This document shows positions 1 to 11,280 of a stretch of DNA of 40,834 nt, in pieces; position 1 is the stretch's first letter, and each line of letters opens with the position of its first letter. The notes beneath the pieces were generated by a model. That model was given only the letters and a program-made list of their open reading frames with translations, was not told where the DNA came from and did no database searches. Where the stretch lies: positions 1-40,834 of the forward strand of contig JACVJF010000014.1 of the NCBI GenBank assembly GCA_015711855.1. The letters are read 5' to 3'. A program made the translations under genes and the position numbers. Source of the stretch: Candidatus Solincola quzhuomuensis. GTDB lineage: Bacteria; Actinomycetota; Geothermincolia; Geothermincolales; RBG-13-55-18.

Positions 1-150
1 CTCCAAGGGCCCCTCCCGCCCCTGCACCCTCCTATCCGGGCGGATGATAATCAGGAGGACGATCAAGCCGACCAGCGCGAGCGCCGCCGCCGACCCCGCC
101 AGGATGAGGGACTTCTCAACTCCGCGACCTCTCCGCTCTTCGAAGGGCAT
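1..150 (-). CDS. Partial CDS (N-terminal 50 aa), single-TM protein, runs off the window
   Basis: Minus-strand ATG at 150..148 preceded by GGAGGTG; reads MPFEERRGRGVEKSLILAGSAAALALVGLIVLLIIIRPDRRVQGREGPLE with no stop to the window edge; one hydrophobic segment. Confidence 0.55.
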   Translation of the reverse strand, partial: MPFEERRGRGVEKSLILAGSAAALALVGLIVLLIIIRPDRRVQGREGPLE

Positions 151-228
151 CCTCGCTTCACCTCCGCACCCCACCCCGCCGATCCCCACTCTCCGGCTTT
201 CCCGTTACGGCGACCGTTCCCCGCGGCC

Positions 229-1062
229 TCAGGCGGCTATGTCCTCGGGGACCTCCTCGGGGACCTCCTCCTCCAGCCATTCCTGCATGTGCCGCAACCA
301 TTCCTCCAACTCCTCGAGGTCCGTTCCCTCGGGAAAATTTCCCTCGGGAAAATCATTCCAAAATTCCGGCAGGCCGAGATCATCGGGACCGATTTCCGTT
401 CTCCCCTCGCCACGGAAGAACCTCGAAACGGCAAGGTCGGGCAGAGGGTCTTCCGCCAGATACCACCTCCCGTCTTGCCTGGTCATGCGAAAACGGACGG
501 GTTCCTCGCCCAGATCCGTCTCGGTCTTCATGCCCAGGACCGAGACGACCAGGGTGCCGGAGGTGGTGACCACGGAAGCGTCATGCACCCCTTTCCTCTC
601 CAGCTTCAGTCCCACGTCCTGGAACTCCACTTCCATAAAATGGAATCCAAGCTCCAATAACTTTCGAGGGTCGACGCCCATGTTCTCCCGGAGCAGACCG
701 TCCTCGGAGAAAAATCTCCCTTCGGCGAAGCAGCCCAGGTAGGAATCGACGTCCTTCTCCTCCAGGGCCCGCATGTACCTGTAGGCCAGGGACAACGGGT
801 CGTCCGACTTCGCTCCCCTCCACGAGAGCAGGTAAAGGATAAGGAGGGTCGCAGCGGCGGCGATCGTCAGGCATCCCACCGCGCCCGCCAGCAGGGCCAG
901 CCGCCTTCGTCCGCGAACGGTCCTTGCGGGAGCTGGCGGAGCCTCCGCCGGAACTCTTGGGAGGGGCACGTAAGTTTCCTCTCCGGTCAGGCAGGCGCCG
1001 CAGTACATGCAGAAGGAGGCAGTCTTTTCGACCTCCCTGCCGCAGCGGACACAGTAAATCAT
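229..1062 (-). CDS. Zinc-ribbon plus single-TM protein of unknown function (start moved to ATG at 1062)
   Basis: N-terminal CxxC...CxxC zinc ribbon (MIYCVRCGREVEKTASFCMYCGACL), TM segment, then a DUF4878-like extracytoplasmic domain. The ORF-track start at 1083 is TTG; ATG at 1062 is more likely. Confidence 0.8.
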   Translation of the reverse strand: MIYCVRCGREVEKTASFCMYCGACLTGEETYVPLPRVPAEAPPAPARTVRGRRRLALLAGAVGCLTIAAAATLLILYLLSWRGAKSDDPLSLAYRYMRALEEKDVDSYLGCFAEGRFFSEDGLLRENMGVDPRKLLELGFHFMEVEFQDVGLKLERKGVHDASVVTTSGTLVVSVLGMKTETDLGEEPVRFRMTRQDGRWYLAEDPLPDLAVSRFFRGEGRTEIGPDDLGLPEFWNDFPEGNFPEGTDLEELEEWLRHMQEWLEEEVPEEVPEDIAA

Positions 1063-1174
1063 GTCCTCACCGGTCGATCCCAACCCCGCATCATTCCATC
1101 AACCGCTTCTCACCGCTATTCCTTTTTAGTAGAAGGTCGGCCGCATCCTGGAGCTCCCGGCAAAACATTCCGGC

Positions 1175-2635
1175 TCAACCGCTCTCCCGCAACAGGCGCT
1201 GGAGGATCTCGTTGACCATCTGAGGATTGGCCCGGCCCCCGGACCTGCGCATAACCTGGCCCACTAGGAAACCCAGAGCCTTTTCCTTACCCTTCCGGAA
1301 ATCCTCCACCACCTTGGGATTTTCTTCCAATACCGCTCCCACCAAGCGCTCCAGTTCTTCTTGGTCGCTTATCTGGGTGGCTCCCTTCTCCTCCACTATG
1401 AGGCGGGGATCGCGCCCGCTCTCGAGCATCTCCTGGAAGACGCTCTTGGCCAGGGTGACGCTGACCGTCCCCTTCTCCACGAGGTCGATTAGTTCCGCCA
1501 GCTGAGAGGGGGTGACCTTGACCTCCGGCACCTCCATACCCCTCGCGTTGAGATAAGCGGAAAGCTCTCCCATCATCCAGTTGCTGACCGCCTTGGGCGG
1601 AGCGCCCGCGGAAACGGCGCCCTCGAAGAAATCCCCCATGGCCTTGGACGAGGTCAAGAGGGCGGCGTCGTGGGCGGGCAGTCCGTATTCCTCCCGGAAA
1701 CGGCGCCGCCTCTCCGCCGGGAGCTCGGGCAGGGAGGACCTCACCCCCTCGACGAAACTGCGGTCCAGAACCAGGGGAACCAGATCCGGCTCCGGGAAGT
1801 AACGGTAATCGTAAGCGTATTCTTTGGTCCGCAGGGGCGTGGTCACGTTGGCGTCCGCATCCCAGTGACGGGTCTCCTGGACGATCTCCCCACCGCTATC
1901 CAGGATATCGCGCTGGCGGGATATCTCGTAGTCCAGGGCCCGGTAAAGGGCCCGGAAGGAGTTCATGTTCTTGATCTCCGTCTTCACCCCTAAGCAGGAC
2001 GAGCCCCTCGGACGCAGGGAGACGTTGGCGTCGCAGCGCAGGCTACCCTCCTCCATCTTGCAGTCGGACACCTCGAGGTGCTCCATGATGCTCTTCAGCT
2101 CCTGCATGAAGATGCGAGCCTGCTCCGGGGTGCGTATATCCGGTTCGGTGACTATCTCCAGGAGGGGAACCCCGGCGCGGTTGAAGTCCTCCAGGCTGTA
2201 CTCCGAGCCGTGAATCCGTCCGCTCTCGCTGGCGTGCAGCGTCTTCCCGGTGTCCTCCTCCAGATGAACCCTGGTGATGCCCACCCGAAAGGGACCTTCC
2301 TCGCTCTCCAGCTCCAGGAACCCGCCGACCGCCAGGGGCAGGTCGTACTGGGATATCTGATAATTCTTGGGCATGTCCGGGTAGAAATAGTTCTTGCGGT
2401 GGAAAACGCAGCGGGGAGCTATCTCGCAGTTCAGGGCCAGCGCCAGCCGGGTGGCCAGCTCCACCGCCCTCCTATTGAGCACGGGAAGCACCCCGGGGAG
2501 GCCCAGGCATACGGGGCAGGTCTTGGTGTTGGGCTCTCCCCCGAAGGAGGCGTCGCAGGAGCAGAACATCTTGGAACGCGTCTTCAGCTCGGCGTGGATC
2601 TCCAGGCCGATGACCGCCTCGTAATCGCCCATCAT
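1175..2635 (-). CDS. gatB: Aspartyl/glutamyl-tRNA amidotransferase subunit B
   Basis: Characteristic GatB sequence [21 protein letters not shown]...[21 protein letters not shown]-terminal GatB/YqeY tail; overlaps the gatA stop. Confidence 0.97.
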   Translation of the reverse strand: MMGDYEAVIGLEIHAELKTRSKMFCSCDASFGGEPNTKTCPVCLGLPGVLPVLNRRAVELATRLALALNCEIAPRCVFHRKNYFYPDMPKNYQISQYDLPLAVGGFLELESEEGPFRVGITRVHLEEDTGKTLHASESGRIHGSEYSLEDFNRAGVPLLEIVTEPDIRTPEQARIFMQELKSIMEHLEVSDCKMEEGSLRCDANVSLRPRGSSCLGVKTEIKNMNSFRALYRALDYEISRQRDILDSGGEIVQETRHWDADANVTTPLRTKEYAYDYRYFPEPDLVPLVLDRSFVEGVRSSLPELPAERRRRFREEYGLPAHDAALLTSSKAMGDFFEGAVSAGAPPKAVSNWMMGELSAYLNARGMEVPEVKVTPSQLAELIDLVEKGTVSVTLAKSVFQEMLESGRDPRLIVEEKGATQISDQEELERLVGAVLEENPKVVEDFRKGKEKALGFLVGQVMRRSGGRANPQMVNEILQRLLRESG

Positions 2636-4101
2636 CCCACCCCCCTACCCGCCTTCGGCCTCTCCCGGAACCCGATGGCCACCTCCAGGGCGCTTGCCAC
2701 CCGCAGGAGCGTGGTCTCCTCCAGCACCCTACCCATGATCTGCAGGCCCACGGGCAAACCGTCCTCCAGACCGCAGGGCATGCTGATGGCCGGGATCCCG
2801 GCCAGGTTTACGGGAATGGTGCATACGTCGGAGAGATACATGGCCAGGGGATCCTCCACCTTCTCCCCCAGGGCGAAGGCCGGCGTGGGGGAGGTGGGGC
2901 TGACCAGTACGTCGTAGCGCTGGAAGGCTCGCCGAAAATCCTCCACGATCAGGGTCCTGATCTTCTGGGCCTGTCCGTAATAGGCCTCGTAATAACCGGC
3001 GGAAAGGGCGTAAGTGCCCAACATTATGCGTCTCTTGACCTCCGCGCCGAAACCCTTCGCCCTGGTCTTACCGTACATCTCCAGCATGTCCTTTCCCTCC
3101 ACGCGCAGTCCGTAGCGGACCCCGTCGTAGCGGGCCAGGTTGGAGCTGGCCTCGGCGGGGGCGATAATATAGTAGGCACTCAGGGCATAGTCGAGATGGG
3201 GGAGGGTGGTCTCCTCCACTTCCGCTCCCAGTTCCTGGAAAATCTCCAGGCTTCGCTCCATGGCCTTCCTAACCCCCGGGGTAAGTCCTTCCTGCACGAG
3301 TTCCCGGGGCACCCCTATCCTCATCCCCCGCACTCCTCCGTCCAGCGCCGCCAGGTAGTCGGAGGGTTCCACGTTAAGCGAGGTGGAATCCCGGGGGTCG
3401 TGACCGGCGATGAGGGCGAGCAAAAGGGCGCAGTCCCGCACGTTCCGCGTGATGGGTCCCACCTGGTCCAGGGAGGAGGCGAAGGCTACCAACCCGTACC
3501 GCGAAACCAGCCCATAAGTGGGCTTGAGGCCCACCAGCCCACAGAAGGAGGCCGGCTGGCGTATGGAGCCGCCCGTGTCCGAGCCCAGAGCCCAAATCGC
3601 CTCCCCGGCCGCCACCGCCGCCGCCGATCCGCCGCTGGATCCACCGGGAACGCGCCCCAGGTCCCAAGGATTCCGTGTGGGCCCGAAGGCGGAGTTCTCC
3701 GTGGAGGAACCCATGGCGAACTCGTCCATGTTGGCCTTTCCCATCATGGTCATGCCCGCTCGCTTCAGGCGGCTCACCACGGTGGCGTCGTAAACCGGCA
3801 CGTAATTCTCCAGGATGCGCGAACCGCAGGTGGTGCGTATGCCCTTGGTGCACAGCACGTCCTTGACCGCCAAGGGGATTCCCGCCGCGACTCCGGGGTC
3901 CTCGCCCGCGGCCAGCCGATCGTCGGCGGCCCGAGCGGCCTCCTCCGCGGCCTCCAGGGTGAGGGTTATATAGGAGTTGACCTTCCTCTCCACTTCCTCG
4001 ATACGATCCCGAACGGCGCGGAAGACCTCTAAGGCGGAGACCTCCCTCCGGCGTATCATCTCTTTTAATTCCCATGCCCCTTTTTCGTGAAGTTCTTCCA
4101 C
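2632..4101 (-). CDS. gatA: Aspartyl/glutamyl-tRNA amidotransferase subunit A
   Basis: Amidase signature [36 protein letters not shown]; full-length 489 aa. Confidence 0.97.
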   Translation of the reverse strand: MEELHEKGAWELKEMIRRREVSALEVFRAVRDRIEEVERKVNSYITLTLEAAEEAARAADDRLAAGEDPGVAAGIPLAVKDVLCTKGIRTTCGSRILENYVPVYDATVVSRLKRAGMTMMGKANMDEFAMGSSTENSAFGPTRNPWDLGRVPGGSSGGSAAAVAAGEAIWALGSDTGGSIRQPASFCGLVGLKPTYGLVSRYGLVAFASSLDQVGPITRNVRDCALLLALIAGHDPRDSTSLNVEPSDYLAALDGGVRGMRIGVPRELVQEGLTPGVRKAMERSLEIFQELGAEVEETTLPHLDYALSAYYIIAPAEASSNLARYDGVRYGLRVEGKDMLEMYGKTRAKGFGAEVKRRIMLGTYALSAGYYEAYYGQAQKIRTLIVEDFRRAFQRYDVLVSPTSPTPAFALGEKVEDPLAMYLSDVCTIPVNLAGIPAISMPCGLEDGLPVGLQIMGRVLEETTLLRVASALEVAIGFRERPKAGRGVG

Positions 4102-4117
4102 CTCATTCCCCCGCTTC

Positions 4118-4798
4118 CTAGACCTCCGTTTTCTGCCTCGTCCTCACCGTCACCGCCCTGGCCAAGATCAGGGCTCCCACCAACCAGGCCAACTCCACCA
4201 GGGGTATCCGGGAACCGAACCAGTTCCTCGCTCCCAGGACATCGCCCAACACGTTGGCGCATAAAAGAAACAGGAGAGCCGCCAGAACGATACTCACCCG
4301 CCTCCCTTCCCTCTCCCTCCCCTCCCGTCGCAGGACCTGAAGGAGGGCAAGGATATGGAAAAGGGCCAGTACGGCATAGAAGAGCATAGCCGCCGCGTTC
4401 ACCAGGACGGGTGGCGAACGGATCTCGAGGACCCATGTGTTTCCGTTATGGCTGAAAGCCTTGTCCCCGTTGATCAGGACGGCAGCCGCAGCGAACTGGA
4501 GGGGGAGAGACCAGAAAAAGAGGGTGTGATCGGAGTTCCTGGCGAAAGAGCGGGCGAACAGGAAGACGAAGAAAGAGCTCATAAGGGTCAGGACCATGGC
4601 CATCTGCCGGAAGGAAAGGCTTATGGTCAGGTCCCGCAACCACCAGGATACGGCGGAAAAAACGGCGGAAAGGGCTCCGGCGATGACCCACACCAGGAAC
4701 CACAGACCTATCTCGCCCCTTTTTCCCGCATGCCTGTGGAACCACGCAGCCACTCCCGTCAGGACGGCGGCGGTGAGCAGGAGCAGGTAGGGGCCCAC
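4118..4798 (-). CDS. Polytopic membrane protein (about 7 TM, resembling the N-terminal 7TM region of some histidine kinases)
   Basis: 226 aa, very hydrophobic with repeated TM-length segments; sits between gatC and gatA with short spacers. Confidence 0.7.
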   Translation of the reverse strand: MGPYLLLLTAAVLTGVAAWFHRHAGKRGEIGLWFLVWVIAGALSAVFSAVSWWLRDLTISLSFRQMAMVLTLMSSFFVFLFARSFARNSDHTLFFWSLPLQFAAAAVLINGDKAFSHNGNTWVLEIRSPPVLVNAAAMLFYAVLALFHILALLQVLRREGREREGRRVSIVLAALLFLLCANVLGDVLGARNWFGSRIPLVELAWLVGALILARAVTVRTRQKTEV

Positions 4799-4814
4799 TT
4801 GATCCTCCCGACCG

Positions 4815-5096
4815 TCAGATTATCCTGGGCACCAGGAAATAGCCCCCTTCCCGCCGCGGCGCATTGGAAAGGGCTTCTTCCTGGGAAAGGCCGGGCATAA
4901 CCTCGTCTTCTCGCATGACGTTCTTCAAGGGGACCACGTGGGAGGTCGGTTCCACGTCCGCGGTGGGGAGGGACTTGATCTTTTCCGCGTGTTCCAGGAC
5001 CTGGCCCAACTGCCGGGTGAACCGCTCTTTCTCCTCCTCCGACAGCTCCAGGCGCGCCAACCAGGCCACGTATTCCACGTCCTTTTCGTCGATCAT
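4815..5096 (-). CDS. gatC: Aspartyl/glutamyl-tRNA amidotransferase subunit C
   Basis: MIDEKDVEYVAWLARLELSEEEKERF...NVMREDEV typical GatC; RBS GGAGAAGGGG upstream. Confidence 0.95.
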   Translation of the reverse strand: MIDEKDVEYVAWLARLELSEEEKERFTRQLGQVLEHAEKIKSLPTADVEPTSHVVPLKNVMREDEVMPGLSQEEALSNAPRREGGYFLVPRII

Positions 5097-5176
5097 GATC
5101 CCCTTCTCCTTTTCGTCTCCTTCATCCTCCGGTCAGCGAAAAGACCCTTTTTTTGTTCCCGGGTCTCGGGAGCCCC

Positions 5177-7250
<2,074 letters not shown>

Positions 7251-7398
7251 GGGAAGGGCGAGCTATCCGGGCCCAGGCTGCCCTCTGAAAGGTGAAAAGG
7301 AGGAGGTCTCCGCGCCTCAAGGCCGACGAGAAAGATTGCCCGCCTAGAGATGGTTCCTCAGCAATCCGGAAGGCAGGCTCCCGGCTTCGGGTGTGCGT

Positions 7399-8130
7399 TC
7401 AGACCTTTTCCAATCGGAGGTCGCCCTTCACCCCCAGTCGGCTTCCCATGATGAGAAGACACCCGTGCACGCCCTCCAGCGCGTTAACCCTGTCCAGGGC
7501 CTCCTCCATCCTCCCCGGATCCTTGGCCAGGTTACCCAGCAGTGTGGCGGCGGCGTCCGCCAGGGAGGCGCTTTCCGCCACCACCAAGGCCGCGTCGGCC
7601 CTCCCGGCACTGTAGGAGGGCCCCACGGTGGCCGAGGAGGTGCATATGCCTATCCCTTCAGGAGGAGTGGGAGGGACCACCAGGGCCAGCTTGCCGCTGA
7701 GGGGCGATTCTCCGGCGAAGACGCCGATGCGGACCTTTCGGGTCGCGAGCAGGAATATGTCGCCGCCGTTCTCCACCATTACCTCGGGAGATAGGGGAGC
7801 CAGGTCCCTTCCCACCATCTCGGCCACCGCTCCGGCCACCGCGGCCATGGGTCCCACTCCCGTTTTGAAAGCGGCGGAGGCCATCCGCCTGATTATCTCG
7901 GGGACCTCGCCAGAAACGTCGTAAGGCCGGTAGGTGGTACGAAAAAGCGGCTGACGAGTTATGAACTCCTCCAGCTCGCTCCGGTGGCGGGAAAGCGACC
8001 GGTAAGCCTCCTTGGAGAGGTCCCGGCGCGCCCAGATGAAAAGGTCGCTTTCCTTCAACCTCACTTGGAAGGATACGAGCCCGGCGGCCTTCGTCTCCTC
8101 TCGGTAAAAGCGGTGTATGTACTCCCTCAT
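7399..8130 (-). CDS. UPF0280 family protein (ApbE-like fold family)
   Basis: MREYIHRFYREETKAAGLVSFQVRLKESDLFI...YDVSGEVPEIIRRMASAAFKTGVGPMAAVAGAVAEMVGRDL...ENGGDIFL matches the UPF0280 pattern. The ORF starts at 8241 but homologous sequence begins at M38. Confidence 0.8.
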   Translation of the reverse strand: MREYIHRFYREETKAAGLVSFQVRLKESDLFIWARRDLSKEAYRSLSRHRSELEEFITRQPLFRTTYRPYDVSGEVPEIIRRMASAAFKTGVGPMAAVAGAVAEMVGRDLAPLSPEVMVENGGDIFLLATRKVRIGVFAGESPLSGKLALVVPPTPPEGIGICTSSATVGPSYSAGRADAALVVAESASLADAAATLLGNLAKDPGRMEEALDRVNALEGVHGCLLIMGSRLGVKGDLRLEKV

Positions 8131-8294
8131 CGACGTCTCCGTTTGGGTCCCCTCTTCGGTCGAGGACCTTTCACCGGCAACATGCGTCTCCCCCTCTATC
8201 CAACCGATATCCACTAGGTGAACAGAGGGATTTCCCGACACGCGCCGGGGACAAAGAGCGGTCGCGCCGGGTCTTCCGGGAGGGTTATCGACGC

Positions 8295-8522
8295 CTATTC
8301 TTCCTTGCTTTTACGGTCCTCCTCCCCGGCCTTGCGCCTGGTGATGACCACCAGGGTGACTACCGCGGCCAGGATGGCCAGCCATATAGCGGCTATGGTG
8401 ACCACCAGCCGGACGGGACTTCCCCCTCCACTTTCTCCTTCCTGCCGGGCAAGTGCGGGACCCATGCTGCTGAGGAGGAAAAAAGCGACCAGGACGACCG
8501 CCACCAAGGTCCTCTTACCCAT
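8295..8522 (-). CDS. Small secreted/membrane protein (signal peptide plus one TM)
   Basis: MGKRTLVAVVLVAFFLLSSMGPALARQEGE...VVTIAAIWLAILAAVVTLVVITRRK; GGGGGTG ribosome-binding sequence just upstream of ATG 8522. Confidence 0.65.
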   Translation of the reverse strand: MGKRTLVAVVLVAFFLLSSMGPALARQEGESGGGSPVRLVVTIAAIWLAILAAVVTLVVITRRKAGEEDRKSKEE

Positions 8523-8575
8523 ACACACCCCCACGTACTACTCGCTCGTCAACCGGACTATTCCCCTTCGCAACC

Positions 8576-8998
8576 CTAAAGGAGCCTCATGATGAGCAGG
8601 AAGACGAGGGTCACCGCTATGGCCAACGCTCCCAGGGCGAGGTCGCGGTTGAGGCGCTGCATGGCCTCGGGCAAGAGGCGCCGCGTCTCTCGACGAAGCC
8701 TCCTCCAGTCCCTTCGCAACCCGACCCTGGCCCTCTTTTTCGCTTTGGCGTACCTCCACCCCCCCTCGATCAGGAAAGCTTGGAACCATCTGGCGGCGCG
8801 CGTGTACCAATACTCCACCTTCGTTTCCTTGGGCACGCGCAGGGAAAAGGGGTCGAATTTGAAAAGCTTCAACTGGAAAAGGTCGGAAGCGGCCGCATAC
8901 AAGATGACCGCGATCCCGGCCATGGCGGCGACGAAAGCGGCGAAGATGTCCCTGGCCAGATCGTTTTCCATGGCCACCATCCGAATCGCGTTCACCAT
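8576..8998 (-). CDS. Small membrane protein homologous to the C-terminal arm/TM of the adjacent NuoL/MrpA-like subunit
   Basis: 140 aa, N-terminal TM, basic amphipathic region, C-terminal TM. C-terminal LALGALAIAVTLVFLLIMRLL vs IAVGALVIAVSLTLFLIMRLL in the neighbouring 714 aa protein (14 of 21 identical by eye). Confidence 0.7.
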   Translation of the reverse strand: MVNAIRMVAMENDLARDIFAAFVAAMAGIAVILYAAASDLFQLKLFKFDPFSLRVPKETKVEYWYTRAARWFQAFLIEGGWRYAKAKKRARVGLRRDWRRLRRETRRLLPEAMQRLNRDLALGALAIAVTLVFLLIMRLL

Positions 8999-9119
8999 GC
9001 TCCATCCCCGTCCTTCAGCTTGGACCGAGTACCGAAACCTTGGTCCTTCCCTCCGGTCCGCACAAGGAATTTCTTTACTATAAGAAAATATATACGCCCT
9101 ACGCCCCTGCCGCCTTCGC

Positions 9120-11264
9120 TCACAGGAGCCTCATGATCAGGAAAAGGGTGAGCGATACGGCGATCACCAGCGCTCCCACGGCGATGTCTCCTTGATACTC
9201 TCTAATCCTGGGCATGAGTTCCGCGCTGGCCTCCCGATAAGCCCTGACCGCCGCCTCCCGGATAAAGGATGCCGGCCGAGAGGTCAGAGAGGGATAAACA
9301 ACCTCCCTCACCGTCGTCACCACGGCCCTGGCCCCCTTCTTGCAAGCGGTCACCAAACCCTCCTTCAGCGGGGCGTAAGCGCGTTTTCCCCACCACAGAA
9401 CCGCCAGGGAACTCCGCGCTCCCCGCAGGTACCAGAAATCCACTCCTAACCAGCGGGGAAGCCGGAAGCGGAAGACGTCCGGTCCCACCCGCCGCCTGCC
9501 CAGGATATCGGGCCAAGCACCCAGGAAGAACAGGCTTAAGCCTATGGCCAGGGGGACGAATATCTCCTTCACGTTTGACCAGAGAAAGATGGGTGTCCGT
9601 GCCAAGTGCTCCACGTAATGGACTTCCAGGCCCGGTACCGTCCCCGTCGCTGGACCGATGAGCCTCCGCAGCAAGATGCCGGGAAAGAGGCCGTTGAAAA
9701 GCACCCCGCCTGCCAGGATACCCGCGCCCAGGAGCATCCACGTCGGCGCTTCCCTCACCTCCATCAGGTGATGGGCTCGCTCCGGAGAGGGCCGGCGGAA
9801 AAAGGTGTAGTAGGTCATCTTGGTTATGTAGGCGATGGTCCCTCCGCTGGTTATGATGAACATGACCTCCGCGGCCTTCACCCATCCCGCCGTGGCCAGG
9901 TGAGCTCCTTCCGCCAGATGGTGAGACTCCAGGATGGCGTGATGTAGGAGGGTCTTGGAAACGAACCCGTTGCCCAAGGGAATACCCATGATCCCCAAGG
10001 CGGAAATGCACCAGAAAAAGGTGGTCAGGGGCATGCGCTTCCAAAGGCCTCCCAGCTTGAACATGTCCAGCTCGTGGGCACAATAGAGCACGGAGCCGGC
10101 GGCCAGGAAGAAACATCCCTTGAACAGAGCGTGGTTGATGATGTGGTAAAGGCTTCCACCCATGCCCATGGCCCCTTCTCCGCCCAGAAAACCCAAACAA
10201 CCTATCCCGAAGAGTATGTACCCCATCTGGCTGACGCTGGAGTAGGCCAGGGTACGCTTGATGTCCGTCTGTACCAGGGCTAGGAGCATGCCCGTGAACA
10301 TGGTGGCCACGGCTATCCAGATGACGGCGAAACCCAACATGCGCACGTCGGCGGCCAGGCCTCCCGCGGCATGGACCATCGCCTCGTTCCCATGGGTCAC
10401 CGCGGCGTGCCCCGCCGCCGTGTGGGACACCGGAGCCTGTAAGAAAGAGAGCACCGTGCGCAGGATACCGTAAGCCCCGGCCTTGATCATCACCCCGGAG
10501 AGGAGGGCGCTGGCCGGGGAGGGAGCCGCCGGGTGGGCATCGGGAAGCCACACGTGCAGGGGGACCATGCCCGCCTTCACCCCGAACCCCGCTATGAGGA
10601 GCACCACCGCCACCACCTTGAAGGGGCCGCCAAGCCAGGCGCTTCCCGTGAGGGGCCGGAAGGAAACGGTCCCGGCGTATCCCAAGTACAGAAATATGCC
10701 GCCGACGAGGAGCAGGCCGCCGATCACGGTCAGGGATATGTATTTGGCGGCCGCATCCCGCGCCTTCCTGGTCTCGGAGTGGATGACCAGGAGATAGGCC
10801 AGGAGGCCCATGGCCTCGAAGAAGAGGTACAGGCTGAAGAAATCCCGTACCGTGAAGACGCCCAGCGTCGCCGCTTGGGTGAGGAGCATGAAGAGGAAGA
10901 AGCGGGTCCGTTTGTGCTCGTGATCCATATACCGGAAGGCGTGCAGGGCCGCGGCGAACCACAAAAGAGAGGCGAAGAAGGCGAAGAAGGCGCTTACGGA
11001 ATCCACCTCCAGGCCGCAGGAAAACCGCTCTCCCAGGCGCATGAAACCGAGGTCGAAATAAACCGGACCCCGTCCCAAAACTCGGGAGAGCATGGCCAAG
11101 ACCACCACCAGCGTGGCGCCGGTGGAGACAACCGCCGTCCAGTTGCGCAGCCGCGGTCTTCGCTCTCCCGCGGCCAAAGTCCCCAATCCTCCCAGGAGGG
11201 GCAGGGCCAAAGCCAGGGCGGGGAGGATGGAGTAGGCCAGTATGGTAACCTTTTCCTCGTGCAA
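9120..11264 (-). CDS. Proton-translocating NADH dehydrogenase/Mrp antiporter-like membrane subunit (NuoL/MrpA/HyfB-like)
   Basis: GVKAGMVPLHVWLPDAHPAAPSPASALLSGVMIKAGAYG antiporter-family motif; multi-TM; C-terminal arm plus extra TM. Start codon would be TTG. Confidence 0.85.
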   Translation of the reverse strand: MHEEKVTILAYSILPALALALPLLGGLGTLAAGERRPRLRNWTAVVSTGATLVVVLAMLSRVLGRGPVYFDLGFMRLGERFSCGLEVDSVSAFFAFFASLLWFAAALHAFRYMDHEHKRTRFFLFMLLTQAATLGVFTVRDFFSLYLFFEAMGLLAYLLVIHSETRKARDAAAKYISLTVIGGLLLVGGIFLYLGYAGTVSFRPLTGSAWLGGPFKVVAVVLLIAGFGVKAGMVPLHVWLPDAHPAAPSPASALLSGVMIKAGAYGILRTVLSFLQAPVSHTAAGHAAVTHGNEAMVHAAGGLAADVRMLGFAVIWIAVATMFTGMLLALVQTDIKRTLAYSSVSQMGYILFGIGCLGFLGGEGAMGMGGSLYHIINHALFKGCFFLAAGSVLYCAHELDMFKLGGLWKRMPLTTFFWCISALGIMGIPLGNGFVSKTLLHHAILESHHLAEGAHLATAGWVKAAEVMFIITSGGTIAYITKMTYYTFFRRPSPERAHHLMEVREAPTWMLLGAGILAGGVLFNGLFPGILLRRLIGPATGTVPGLEVHYVEHLARTPIFLWSNVKEIFVPLAIGLSLFFLGAWPDILGRRRVGPDVFRFRLPRWLGVDFWYLRGARSSLAVLWWGKRAYAPLKEGLVTACKKGARAVVTTVREVVYPSLTSRPASFIREAAVRAYREASAELMPRIREYQGDIAVGALVIAVSLTLFLIMRLL

Positions 11265-11280
11265 CCTCTTACCTCACGGC

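Noticed and set aside
5110-5176. Terminator after ligA
   Set aside because: Only a 5 bp stem (GACCC/GGGTC) with a long A-rich loop; too weak to call.
9202-10962. 586 aa minus-strand ORF in another frame
   Set aside because: Lies within the NuoL/MrpA-like gene out of frame; Arg/Gly/Pro/His-rich low-complexity translation, no motif.
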